64,000 nucleotides of DNA, from NCBI RefSeq assembly GCF_000231385.2, contig NC_018515.1, forward strand, positions 2,748,501 through 2,812,500, read 5' to 3'. The notes below the pieces were generated by a model. It was not told where the DNA came from, ran no database searches, and was given only the letters and a program-made list of their open reading frames with translations. Both the position numbers and the translations under genes were made by a program. The stretch's first letter is position 1. Each line of letters starts with the position of its first letter. Positions 8,393 through 17,300 of this stretch are shown piece by piece. Source of the stretch: Desulfosporosinus meridiei DSM 13257. Its GTDB lineage: Bacteria > Bacillota > Desulfitobacteriia > Desulfitobacteriales > Desulfitobacteriaceae.

Positions 8393-9184
8393 TTAGTCCT
8401 TAGTGACTTCCAGTTTCTTATCCTTCCATATTCTCCAAGCTAACAGGAGTAGCGCAATAAATACAGCCGCCATACTACTCCATTGAGCGGCTGTCCAGTT
8501 AAACAAAAACCTTGGACTATCTCCCCTCAAACTTTCCAAAAAGAATCTTGAAAGGTTATACAAAACCATATATAACAAGAATATCATACCTGAAGGCCAC
8601 TTTCTTAGCTTCAATATAACAAGCAAGGCAAAAATAATGACGTCAACTTGCCCTTCCCACACTTCCGCAGGCCAGAGGGGTTGGTCTCCGAAGGTATTTC
8701 GTGCAATCGTGCCGATGGGATAAAGAATCCCAAAATCTCCGCCCGTTGGCCCTCCAAAAGCGTCTCCATTCATAAGATTGGCATTTCGGCCAACTGATTG
8801 AGCCAATATAAGTCCCGGTGCAGCAATATCTGCTAATTCCCAGAAGGATAGTTTCTTACGCCAAACATAGATTGCACCAGCTAATAACGCTCCAGCAACG
8901 CCACCCTGAATAGAGAGCCCTCCATGCCAGATAGCGATGATTTCGCTGGGATATTTACTATAATATCCCCAGTCGAAAAAAAACACTTGCCAGAAGCGGG
9001 CCCCCAAAATACCGGATAAAAGTAAGATCGGCGCTAAATCCATAAATGTGTCTATTAATTCCGGCCGTCCATCCGCTTTGGCAAAGTATAGCGTAAGCCC
9101 TACCCCAATGATGAACGCTAAAGCAAAAATTGTCCCATAGGCCCGAATAGGAAAATCACCAATAAAAAACCAATACTGATGCAT
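8393..9184 (-). CDS. lgt: prolipoprotein diacylglyceryl transferase
   Basis: 263 residues, seven membrane helices. Lgt moves diacylglycerol from phosphatidylglycerol to the lipobox Cys of prolipoproteins. Key signatures: RAYGTIFALAFIIG near the N-terminus, IWHGGLSIQGGV, and the Lgt signature as GRNANLMNGDAFGGPTG (usual form GRxGNFxNxExxG, here somewhat divergent), then LYNLSRFFLESLRGD at the end. It would process the lipoproteins in this window (3653, 34712, 45537). AGGAAGTC precedes the ATG. Confidence 0.92.
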   Translation of the reverse strand: MHQYWFFIGDFPIRAYGTIFALAFIIGVGLTLYFAKADGRPELIDTFMDLAPILLLSGILGARFWQVFFFDWGYYSKYPSEIIAIWHGGLSIQGGVAGALLAGAIYVWRKKLSFWELADIAAPGLILAQSVGRNANLMNGDAFGGPTGGDFGILYPIGTIARNTFGDQPLWPAEVWEGQVDVIIFALLVILKLRKWPSGMIFLLYMVLYNLSRFFLESLRGDSPRFLFNWTAAQWSSMAAVFIALLLLAWRIWKDKKLEVTKD

Positions 9185-9330
9185 GACTTCCTCCCTATAT
9201 TTAATTCAAAAGAAGATCCTACCCCAGGTAAAAAGTGGGGGTTTAGTTCTGAAGGTTCATCTTCTGCGCTTTCCATTATAGCTCCTAGGAGATGTTATCT
9301 CAAGTTTCACGATAACCCCTCAAAAGAAAG

Positions 9331-9359
9331 AGACAGACTTAATGTTTTAAAGTCTGTCT
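9331..9359 (-). terminator. probable terminator of the 66-residue gene
   Basis: AGACAGACTT pairs with AAGTCTGTCT around a 9-base loop, and on the minus strand CTTTCTTTTG follows. Confidence 0.65.
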
Positions 9360-9367
9360 TTAAATAA

Positions 9368-9568
9368 TTACAAACTATTTAGTTTTGTGTAAAAAGGATC
9401 ATATTTATTGGGATTAGGTATCACGGCATCACGTTCAGCTTTCCCAGCTGGTTTCTGAACCCTTTGGAAATAATCTGAATGTTTTTTCTTAGCCGACCCA
9501 GCATCGGAATATAATGTAATTACTAATGCAGCAAATACTATGAGTGCAACTAACCAATAAAATAACAT
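9368..9568 (-). CDS. small single-pass membrane protein, unknown
   Basis: 66 residues: one N-terminal helix (LFYWLVALIVFAALVITLY) and a basic, soluble tail rich in Lys and Pro-Asn. TGGAGGTGTTGTGAA precedes the ATG, and a terminator follows, so it is likely a real gene. No family recognised. It sits directly downstream of the FtsA-like ATPase gene on the same strand (69 bases apart) and may be co-transcribed with it. Confidence 0.6.
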   Translation of the reverse strand: MLFYWLVALIVFAALVITLYSDAGSAKKKHSDYFQRVQKPAGKAERDAVIPNPNKYDPFYTKLNSL

Positions 9569-9637
9569 TTCACAACACCTCCATACTCATTTTATGTCCT
9601 ACAGCGATATTGTCAAGTTATTTTTCAGGCCTTTTTG

Positions 9638-11755
9638 TTAATTATTAACTTTTTCCCAATTTACCTTCAAGCGATCACCTGGATGTAAAACTGTTGTAAA
9701 CTCTGCCGGCTGCCCATTAACCGTAAGGGTTAAAGTTTCACCTGTATGCACTTTATCAGGGAACTTAACATAGGGCAATAGCTCTGATAATATTGGTTTT
9801 TGTTTATATCCACTAACTCTTAGCTCCGTACCATCTCTAAGCAGCTCAGATTCTGAAACAGGCTGCCCCTGTGATGTGATAATAATTTCTTGAATAGGAT
9901 ATTCCACTTCTTCCTCGTTGATGTGGAAGACCATTGGCTGGGGCTTAAGCTTCAGATCTCCTACTGTAAGCTCCTTCAGTCGAGTCTCTATCGAATCTCC
10001 ATCCTGTATAGGTCTGTTACCCTCTGCCAAGCAATTATTTACCCAGACCTGGCGGTCAAGTTCAAATCTAAGCAGTTCTCCATTAACCGTTATCTCAATG
10101 GCTTCTTTTTGATTTATATTATATTTCTTTTGCTGGAGCAAATTATCCAAATCATTATTATTTAGATAGGCTACTTTGTACCCATCTCGAATTTGATCTG
10201 TTTCACACACTAACTGATCATCAACAAAGATTTGCGGGACATACTTCTCACTTTGCCCATTCCACAAAATCCATTTTGTAACATATAACGGCAAGACATC
10301 TTTAAAACAAATCTGAGCATCTTTTCCGGATTCACCAGGGGTAAAGATAATCTCATCTCGAGCATTTAAAGATTGATCGAGCTTACTGGGTTTTCCGTTC
10401 ACTAATAACTGAGCAGGACTCCCTAGGGTTCCTCTTATAACCTGCATTTCGCCATTTAGTTCAAAGGTCAAGGCTGCCCCCGGCTTCCCTAAAAATGAAC
10501 GCGGCTGTATTCCAGCAGCTAACAAGGCTTCGGCTACCGTTGCTAATTGCAAGGCAAAAATAGGGACTGATGTCCCATTTACTGAGACCGTATAATATTG
10601 AAGCCCATTCCCTTCCAACGCTGCAATTCCAATTCCAATGGGCGTAATGGTTTCCGGCCCCTTTAAAGTTTTCTCACCACTAATTCCAGCTAATCTGTCC
10701 CTAACTTGAATCCCAACTCGATTCTGAGGAATTCCTAAAGTCTCTGCCAACAGTTCACTGAGTAAAGGGGTTAAACTTCCGCCCCCAATAAGAATAATGG
10801 CGTGGGGGACACCGTTATTTAACTTTAAAATCTCATTGGAAATATTTTCGGCAAGTCTTACAACCACTGGCTTAATAATTTCCAAGATGTCGGACTGTCC
10901 TACAACGACTTTAGCTCCCAAAAAATCCGTAAAACTTAGTTGTTTTTTCTTCTGCAGTTCTCGTTTGACCTTTTCTCCAACTTTGAAATCTAACAGATAT
11001 TGGGTACAGATCTCCTCAGTGACCTCATCCCCGGCCATGGGAACCATCCCATAGGCGAAAAAGGAACCACTTCGAGTCAGCGCAATATCAGCAGTTCCTG
11101 CCCCCACATCCACTAAGGCTAGATTAAGACGTCTCATATTCGGGGGGATAGCTGCCTGACCAGCTGCAATCGGTTCTAACGTCAAACTCGTCATTTCCAG
11201 ACCAACTCTTCCCAGCACTGCCACCAAACCATCGACGACGGTCCGAGGTAAGAAAGTCGCAATTACCGATACCTTCGCAACTCTCCCCCGCTGTCCGACT
11301 AGGTTCGCTATTTCCTCTCCCTCATTCCATCTGGCAATCGTATTATACCCTACACAGTGATAGCTTTGTAATTCTTCATTAGCGGACGACTGGAGCTGAC
11401 GCAGAGCTTGATGAACAGCTTCAATTTCTAAAGCTAATACTTTCTCTCTCTCCCAGCGCACCGGCAAGAGTTCCTTTTGTTCAACTACAGCAACTTCTGT
11501 CCTAAGAGCACGACCGGCAGCAGCTACAGCAACCTGTTTCAACTTGGTATCTATCTTTTTTTCTAATTGTGTTTTAACCTTGTCAACTGCCCTCGCAACT
11601 TCATCCACATCATGGACTTGTCCATCATACATGGCTCGTTGACGGTGTTCAGTTTGAGCACTTGCTAATATCTCATAAGTTTGATCTTCATTCTTTATCA
11701 TTACAAGTCCCATAACCATTCGGGTTCCAATATCCAGCGCAAAAATCGGTTCCAA
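9638..11755 (-). CDS. large FtsA-like actin-fold ATPase with C-terminal extension
   Basis: About 705 residues. The first 390 are an actin/FtsA-type ATPase: phosphate-1 loop FALDIGTRMVMGLV, phosphate-2 region VDVGAGTADIAL, adenosine motif LIGGGSLTPLLSELLAETL, and the SHS2-like insertion between them. The rest (about 400-705) contains repeated small beta-rich modules (VTVNGTSVPIF, LLVNGKPSKLDQ, ITVNGELLRFE, LTVNGQPAEFTTV) that look like ubiquitin/ThiS-like or cell-wall type repeats. Classical FtsA is about 420 residues and ends in a membrane helix, which I do not see here. Probably a division or cell-shape factor of Clostridia, exact role unknown. A TTG with AGGTGAT upstream is preferred over the GTG nine bases earlier. 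Confidence 0.75.
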   Translation of the reverse strand: MEPIFALDIGTRMVMGLVMIKNEDQTYEILASAQTEHRQRAMYDGQVHDVDEVARAVDKVKTQLEKKIDTKLKQVAVAAAGRALRTEVAVVEQKELLPVRWEREKVLALEIEAVHQALRQLQSSANEELQSYHCVGYNTIARWNEGEEIANLVGQRGRVAKVSVIATFLPRTVVDGLVAVLGRVGLEMTSLTLEPIAAGQAAIPPNMRRLNLALVDVGAGTADIALTRSGSFFAYGMVPMAGDEVTEEICTQYLLDFKVGEKVKRELQKKKQLSFTDFLGAKVVVGQSDILEIIKPVVVRLAENISNEILKLNNGVPHAIILIGGGSLTPLLSELLAETLGIPQNRVGIQVRDRLAGISGEKTLKGPETITPIGIGIAALEGNGLQYYTVSVNGTSVPIFALQLATVAEALLAAGIQPRSFLGKPGAALTFELNGEMQVIRGTLGSPAQLLVNGKPSKLDQSLNARDEIIFTPGESGKDAQICFKDVLPLYVTKWILWNGQSEKYVPQIFVDDQLVCETDQIRDGYKVAYLNNNDLDNLLQQKKYNINQKEAIEITVNGELLRFELDRQVWVNNCLAEGNRPIQDGDSIETRLKELTVGDLKLKPQPMVFHINEEEVEYPIQEIIITSQGQPVSESELLRDGTELRVSGYKQKPILSELLPYVKFPDKVHTGETLTLTVNGQPAEFTTVLHPGDRLKVNWEKVNN

Positions 11756-11809
11756 TTGTATCACCTCTCTATCCGTAAATTCGCCCTTATTAGAACAAAA
11801 TCCTGCTCG

Positions 11810-13453
11810 CTATGAAAGCTGATAAGTCTCAACTCGATTCTTCCCCTTACTTTTAGCCAGATATAATGCCTCATCAGCTTGCTTCAGCAAGCTAAGACCT
11901 GCTGATTCTAAACTGGAACCATCAAACCCTTCAAGCTGTTCAGTACTCGTCATACCAATGCTCACAGTAAACATAATGTTCCCTTTTCTACTGATTATTT
12001 TAATTTCACTAATTCTTTCTCGAATCTTTTCAGCCACAATCCTTCCTCTTTCCAGAGACGTTTCCGGGAGCATGACTAAGAATTCTTCCCCTCCGAACCT
12101 AACGGGTAAATCCATTTCTCTAACTGAATCTCTCAGCACTTTGGCTAAAGCTTTCAGAGCTTTGTCCCCTTCTAAATGACCGAATTTATCATTAATGATT
12201 TTAAAATTGTCCACATCTAGCATTAACAATGTAGAAGGATGTTCTAATCGGCAAGCTCGATCTAATTCAAGGTTGAATTGTTGCTCAAAATACCGCCGGT
12301 TCGCCAAACCTGTCAAGTAGTCTTTTAAAGATAACTTTTCCAGTTCTTTATACTGAACTTTTAAATTTGAGGTCATAATATTAAAATTTTGGATGACTCG
12401 TTGGAAATCAGGATGTCCTTTAAAGTTAATCTGACGATTCAAATCTCCCGCCGCTACCTGCTCTGTGGCAAGGGTAATTTCTTCTAGGGGCTTAATAATT
12501 AGTTGAGCAAATATTACGCTGACTAATAAGCCTAAAGCTATAACCAGTAGCATTGTACCAATTGTCATATCCATATTAACTCTGCTCATGGCATAGATAT
12601 CCTTATGGGGGATTTCATAAACAACTACCCAATTATTGGTATCTAGTTTGCCAAAGGCTACACACACATCTCCGATTTTTGTTGAAATAGAATCGACAAT
12701 TCCCTCCTTTTGTGCGTAAATGTAGGATAGGATTTCTCGTTCAGCAACTGTTTTACCCACCATTTCCTTATCTTTATGGTAAACTATTGTCCCGTGTCCA
12801 TCAACAACATATAGATTACCTTGTTTATTGTTCTGAAAGCCTTGAAATAATGAATTAAAAATATTGTTACTGTTCCATAGATTAATGCTCATGGCTAGAA
12901 CTCCAGATGTTTGACCACCTTCTATCACTACATTACTGACAAAGATCACAGGAGAAGCATCGCTTGTTTTTGTTAGAACTACATCCGATAAATAGATTCG
13001 ATTAGTTTTCAAAGGTGCCTGAATGTAATCGCGATAACTTATATTACTCGTTTGTCTTAATTCAACCAGGCCTTGAGGTGATGTATAAAAAAGTTGCACT
13101 ATCCCTTGTAAATCTGTCAAGGCCCCACCTGTAAAAATCGAGCTGCCTTTTACAAATATCTCGATTGCCTCTCCGGCTTCTTTTAATCTCTGAGGGGTAG
13201 ATAGCCCAATTTTTCGGGATAAATAATCTACATCGTTAAGGCTTTTCTTTAGGTTCCAGTCAAGCCTAGCTGCTAAAAAGTCAACATCATTTAGCATTAC
13301 TTGGTGGTATCTCTCTTTTACTAAATGGGGAGTCATATAGAATAAAGTAAAAGCTCCAGGTATCCCTATAGCAAGAATAATCAAAATTACTATTATACCT
13401 ATTAACTGTTTAAATAATTTACTTTTATAAATAAAGTTCAGAGAAGAATCCAT
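11810..13453 (-). CDS. membrane diguanylate cyclase, Cache sensor-HAMP-GGDEF
   Basis: About 547 residues. Helix 1 (about 16-38), a large extracytoplasmic Cache-type sensor (40-290, with VVDGHGTIVYHKDKEMVGK and a VVYEIPHKDI end), helix 2 (about 297-320), HAMP linker (QLIIKPLEEITLATEQVAAGD) and a C-terminal GGDEF domain with LTGLANRRYFEQ, LMLDVDNFKIIND and the active site FGGEEF. The RxxD inhibitory site (REMD) lies five residues before GGEEF, so product inhibition by c-di-GMP is likely. It would convert two GTP to c-di-GMP on an external signal. The start has AAGGAGGAAAC before ATG; the longer frame does not. Confidence 0.88.
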   Translation of the reverse strand: MDSSLNFIYKSKLFKQLIGIIVILIILAIGIPGAFTLFYMTPHLVKERYHQVMLNDVDFLAARLDWNLKKSLNDVDYLSRKIGLSTPQRLKEAGEAIEIFVKGSSIFTGGALTDLQGIVQLFYTSPQGLVELRQTSNISYRDYIQAPLKTNRIYLSDVVLTKTSDASPVIFVSNVVIEGGQTSGVLAMSINLWNSNNIFNSLFQGFQNNKQGNLYVVDGHGTIVYHKDKEMVGKTVAEREILSYIYAQKEGIVDSISTKIGDVCVAFGKLDTNNWVVVYEIPHKDIYAMSRVNMDMTIGTMLLVIALGLLVSVIFAQLIIKPLEEITLATEQVAAGDLNRQINFKGHPDFQRVIQNFNIMTSNLKVQYKELEKLSLKDYLTGLANRRYFEQQFNLELDRACRLEHPSTLLMLDVDNFKIINDKFGHLEGDKALKALAKVLRDSVREMDLPVRFGGEEFLVMLPETSLERGRIVAEKIRERISEIKIISRKGNIMFTVSIGMTSTEQLEGFDGSSLESAGLSLLKQADEALYLAKSKGKNRVETYQLS

Positions 13454-13642
13454 AGAAGTTTCCTCCTTGAAGGTAGATTTAACCTCTATCATAATTTAAT
13501 TTCATTAACTCACCAATTACTTCGATGATAAATAAAGGTTTCAGGGCAACTTAATAATATTTGACTGCGAAATCATATCATATAATAATTATAATCTCTA
13601 TGATATTTCTCAATATTTCTTGATATTTCTATAATGAAAACC

Positions 13643-13695
13643 AAATCACAAGTAAAACCCTGAGTAACCATCTGCTCAGGGTTTTCTTGTGATTT
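13643..13695. terminator. rho-independent terminator
   Basis: Stem of about 21 bp (AAATCACAAG, AAAACCCTGAG and complement) with a 10-base loop between the pgi stop and the cyclase start; both neighbours are on the minus strand and pgi ends just left of it, so it may end an upstream antisense transcript or isolate the cyclase from pgi. Confidence 0.65.
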
Positions 13696-13721
13696 AGTTT
13701 TGAACGCCATCTAACTTAATG

Positions 13722-15140
13722 TCATTCATTTAACCGATACTGAGTTTTCCCATACTCCTCAATTTCAAGCTTTTTCTTTTCGTAGCCCTTACGCCCCATT
13801 AAAGCGTAGGTTCCGTTTTTGCCTTCTTCAACTCCTGGTTGATCGTATGCGTTTATATTAAGCAACTCTCCCATGTAGGCTGTTTCCCACTCTAAGAGCA
13901 GTAAAAGTTGACCAATATTATACTCATCCAAGCTGGAAAGAATAATCTTTTGGTGTTGTCGATTAGCAAGGGTGAGTGCATATTCAGTCGCTTTTTGTTC
14001 TGCAAATAACAACTCTTCTAAGGTGCGTCCCCCTAAAAAGTGAATATCCTCGGGCAACCCTGAATCCAATGGAATTATTCGGCTTTCTTTGAATCTTTCA
14101 ACTGTTACAAAGGTAAGGACTTTGTCATCCGGCCCCTCTACATAGAGCTGTACTTGGGAATGCTGATCAGTCACGCCAAGGGCTTTAACAGGAGTCTGAC
14201 CTACGAATACCTCTCGCCCTTGAAGATCGTAACGTTTCCCCAGGCTTTCAGCCCATAATTGGGCGTACCAATCTGCCATGGTTTTTAAGCCATCTGCATA
14301 GGGCATAAACACAGAAATATTCTTTCCCTTTTGCCAAGATAAGTAGGCTAATCCTGCCCGTAATTGTGCTGGGTTAGCAAGTACCCCTTTAGATTCCCAG
14401 ATCCAATGATCCATGCTTAGGGCACCATCCATAAGCTGATCAATATCAATGCCGCATACCGCCGCTGCCAGCAAGCCTACCGGAGTTAGTTCAGAAAATC
14501 GGCCTCCTATCCCCGCAGGTATAACAAAGCGCTGAAAGCCTTCTACAAGGGCAATAGGCAAAAGATTTCCTTTTTCTTTATCCGTGGTGACAACAATATG
14601 CTCTGGATAGCTGTTTCCACACTCTCTACGTAATATATCACGAACAATGAGAAACTGCGCCATGGTTTCTGACGTGTTACCCGATTTGGAAATCACATTA
14701 AATAGGGTTTTCTTTGGATCAAGTATCTCCATCAGCTCATTAAAACGAACCGGGTCGATATTGTCTACAACATATAAGCGGGGCCGATGCCCGCGCTTTT
14801 CTGGAGGAAGTTCATTGTAGTAGTAGTGGTTTAAGGCTTGATGAACTGCTAAGGGGCCCAGGGCTGACCCCCCGATTCCTAACACGACAAAGTTATCAAA
14901 CCGGGTAGCAACAGTGTCAGCATACTTAATTATTTCCGGAACCTGTTCCTTTATAGAAATCAAAAGCTTGGTAAAATCTAGCTGGCCAGCCTCCCAGCGT
15001 ATTTCAAGGGAAGTCTTAGCTTGGTCTAGCTTGGTTTGAAGACCCAGCAACTCTTCATTCCTAAATCCATCGGGGTTTTGTGGACCCTTCATCATCCCAG
15101 TATAGTCTATCTGTAATCCTAACTGACCTTGATTACCCAT
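13722..15140 (-). CDS. pgi: glucose-6-phosphate isomerase
   Basis: 472 residues. Interconverts glucose-6-phosphate and fructose-6-phosphate. Signatures: FVVLGIGGSALGPLAVHQAL, NVISKSGNTSETMAQF (sugar-phosphate SIS fold), GGRFSELTPVGLLAAA, the active-site region GQTPVKALGVTDQHSQVQLY and DQPGVEEGKNGTYALMGRKGYEKKK at the C-terminus. It is somewhat shorter than the E. coli enzyme and belongs to the type found in Clostridia. It lies 34 bases behind pfkA, forming a glycolytic pair. GAGGTGAGTGA precedes the ATG. Confidence 0.95.
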   Translation of the reverse strand: MGNQGQLGLQIDYTGMMKGPQNPDGFRNEELLGLQTKLDQAKTSLEIRWEAGQLDFTKLLISIKEQVPEIIKYADTVATRFDNFVVLGIGGSALGPLAVHQALNHYYYNELPPEKRGHRPRLYVVDNIDPVRFNELMEILDPKKTLFNVISKSGNTSETMAQFLIVRDILRRECGNSYPEHIVVTTDKEKGNLLPIALVEGFQRFVIPAGIGGRFSELTPVGLLAAAVCGIDIDQLMDGALSMDHWIWESKGVLANPAQLRAGLAYLSWQKGKNISVFMPYADGLKTMADWYAQLWAESLGKRYDLQGREVFVGQTPVKALGVTDQHSQVQLYVEGPDDKVLTFVTVERFKESRIIPLDSGLPEDIHFLGGRTLEELLFAEQKATEYALTLANRQHQKIILSSLDEYNIGQLLLLLEWETAYMGELLNINAYDQPGVEEGKNGTYALMGRKGYEKKKLEIEEYGKTQYRLNE

Positions 15141-15174
15141 TCACTCACCTCATCTCCGCGTATGGACTTCCTGG

Positions 15175-16143
15175 CTAAATTGAAAGCTGATTTGCTAAAT
15201 CATAAAGTTCTCTGTTAAAGGGTGGCATCTCGCCGTAGGCAACATCGAGAGGGATAGAAACCACATTCTGATTGACATATGCAGTCATTTTATTGGTCTC
15301 CTTAGACATAATAATTTCAACAGCTTTTCCTCCCATGGCTGCTGCAATCACAGCATCTAAAGCACTTGGGTTGCCGCCACGTTGAAGATGTCCCAAAATA
15401 GTAATCCTAGTATCAAAGCCTGAACGAGAGTGTAATTCCTCGCCAATTTTATAGGCGCTTCCTGCCCCCTCAGAAACAATGATAATACTGTGATTTTTCC
15501 CACGCTGATGACCCCGTTTCAACTTTTCACATATCTCATCGAAATCAAAGGGTATTTCAGGTACTAAAATTGACTCAGCACCACAAGCTATTCCTGCCTG
15601 AAGAGCAATATTTCCACAGTGCCTGCCCATAACTTCAACAACAAACGTCCTTTCATGGGAGGTCGCGGTATCTCTAATTTTACCAACAGCATCGATAACT
15701 GTATTAACTGCCGTATCAAAACCTATGGTTAGATCTGTCCCCGGGATGTCATTGTCGATAGTTCCAGGTATACCAACTATTTGAATTCCTTTCGCCAAGG
15801 TTTGGGCTCCTCTAAACGAACCATCTCCACCAATGACCACTAAAGCATCAATTTCATGCTTATGTAACTGCTCTAAGGCCTTTTGTTGGCCTTCAGGAGT
15901 CATCATTTCTGCCGAGCGAGCTGTTTTCAGGATGGTTCCGCCGCGCAGAACAATATCTGCTACAGAACCTAAGCTCATTTCTGTGAGTTCTCCATGGATT
16001 AACCCTTCGTACCCTCGACTAATTCCATACACCCTTAGACCATGAAAAATCCCTTTTCTGACAACGGCCCGAAGGGCAGCATTCATACCAGGAGCATCCC
16101 CTCCACTCGTTAGTACCCCTATACGTTTAATATCTCTTGACAT
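15175..16143 (-). CDS. pfkA: ATP-dependent 6-phosphofructokinase
   Basis: 322 residues, standard for bacterial PfkA. It phosphorylates fructose-6-phosphate, the committed step of glycolysis. Signatures: VLTSGGDAPGMNAALRAVVR, GGTILKTARS, GGDGSFRGA (the Gly after GGDGS region typical of the ATP type; PPi types have Asp here), GIPGTIDNDIPGTD with catalytic TIDND, and VEVMGRHCGNIAL. AGAGGTGATTCA precedes the ATG. It is 34 bases upstream of pgi and 53 bases downstream of a DnaA-like gene; all three probably form one transcript. Confidence 0.96.
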   Translation of the reverse strand: MSRDIKRIGVLTSGGDAPGMNAALRAVVRKGIFHGLRVYGISRGYEGLIHGELTEMSLGSVADIVLRGGTILKTARSAEMMTPEGQQKALEQLHKHEIDALVVIGGDGSFRGAQTLAKGIQIVGIPGTIDNDIPGTDLTIGFDTAVNTVIDAVGKIRDTATSHERTFVVEVMGRHCGNIALQAGIACGAESILVPEIPFDFDEICEKLKRGHQRGKNHSIIIVSEGAGSAYKIGEELHSRSGFDTRITILGHLQRGGNPSALDAVIAAAMGGKAVEIIMSKETNKMTAYVNQNVVSIPLDVAYGEMPPFNRELYDLANQLSI

Positions 16144-16196
16144 TGAATCACCTCTTTCTATTATTTTTCTTTAATGTTGCTTTTTAGTCAAACACG

Positions 16197-17180
16197 CTAC
16201 TCTATAGTTTCTTCATGATCAAAACAATTTAGTACTGACTGATAAATTCTAATTAATTCTTTATCTTTAACTAGCTTGTCCTGCATCTTTTGGTACGACA
16301 AGATAATGCTATTATGATTACGGTTAAAATAGCTAGCTATAGCCGGGAAAGAAATATGGCAAAGGCTTCGTATTGCATAAATAGCCATTTCTCTAACTTC
16401 ATTAACATTTTTTTTACGACTTGCACTCTGTAAGTCCTCAACGGAAACTCCCATAGTTTGAGCTACATTTCTAATAATGTTGATTGGATCAGGGGCCTTA
16501 AGCATTTTGCGTTCTTTTTCGTACCAGTAAGCTTGAAAACAAGCAAGACTTAATTCATCTTCATGAAGTTCGGCAAATTTTATGTAATCCCCAATCGTCT
16601 TAACAGCGTCTGCTAAATTATCGATTCTCTTAGAGATCATGCATAATACGGATTTAGCTACGAAAAGACGTTTTTGATGGACATATTCTTCTAAAAAGGC
16701 TTCCAATTCAAATTCTTGAGGACGCTCTATAGGAATAGCGACACCACTTAATAGACGCGAAGCCAGCCGCTCACCTAAAAACCCCAAATCTAGTCGATCA
16801 GCTTCACACGTAATTACCAACTTGCCGCCATTATTATTGATATACTCGTAGGTATAATGTAACTCTTCTATTGTTTTGGCTTTTCCAGCCAGACATTGAA
16901 GGTCATCAATCAGCAACAGACGAGTTGAACGATACCTCTCACGAAATTGGTTGAGATTTCTTTCCTGAGCTGCGTAGGCATATTGACGTGCAAAGGCTAA
17001 AGCATCGGTGATTACCAGCCCATTTTCGGATTGGTTTTTTTTGTAGAGGTATTGGAGCAGAGCAGATTTCCCAACCCCTCGTGGTCCATAAATCAATGTT
17101 ACATTAGGAGCATTCTCGAATTGAAATTTTTTTGCTAAACGGCAGGCTCGAATGTTAAAATCTCTTACAAACCAGTTCAA
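16197..17180 (-). CDS. DnaA-like AAA+ protein without domains I and II
   Basis: About 327 residues. It carries a DnaA AAA+ domain (residues about 20-210): Walker A GPRGVGKSALLQYL, Walker B LLLIDDLQCLAGKAKT, sensor-like KLVITCEADR and an arginine-finger box ERLASRLLSG. It ends with a helix-turn-helix like DnaA domain IV (about 240-320): SRKKNVNEVREMAIYAIRS and FNRNHNSIILSYQKM. The DnaA signature GRDHTTV is degraded to NRNHNSI, so DNA recognition may differ. Real DnaA is about 440 residues and lies beside the origin; this one follows pfkA/pgi. A TTG with AAAGGAGAGG upstream is preferred over the ATG at 17210, which has no ribosome site. Possible roles: Hda-like regulator or accessory initiator. 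Confidence 0.8.
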   Translation of the reverse strand: MNWFVRDFNIRACRLAKKFQFENAPNVTLIYGPRGVGKSALLQYLYKKNQSENGLVITDALAFARQYAYAAQERNLNQFRERYRSTRLLLIDDLQCLAGKAKTIEELHYTYEYINNNGGKLVITCEADRLDLGFLGERLASRLLSGVAIPIERPQEFELEAFLEEYVHQKRLFVAKSVLCMISKRIDNLADAVKTIGDYIKFAELHEDELSLACFQAYWYEKERKMLKAPDPINIIRNVAQTMGVSVEDLQSASRKKNVNEVREMAIYAIRSLCHISFPAIASYFNRNHNSIILSYQKMQDKLVKDKELIRIYQSVLNCFDHEETIE

Positions 17181-17300
17181 GCTAGCCTCTCCTTTATTAA
17201 TGATTGACATAATATAAAATTAGTAGTTATTGTAATCTTTTAACACAAATACAAAAATACCTTTTCTCAAACAAATGTGGACTTTAAATATTTAATGGAT

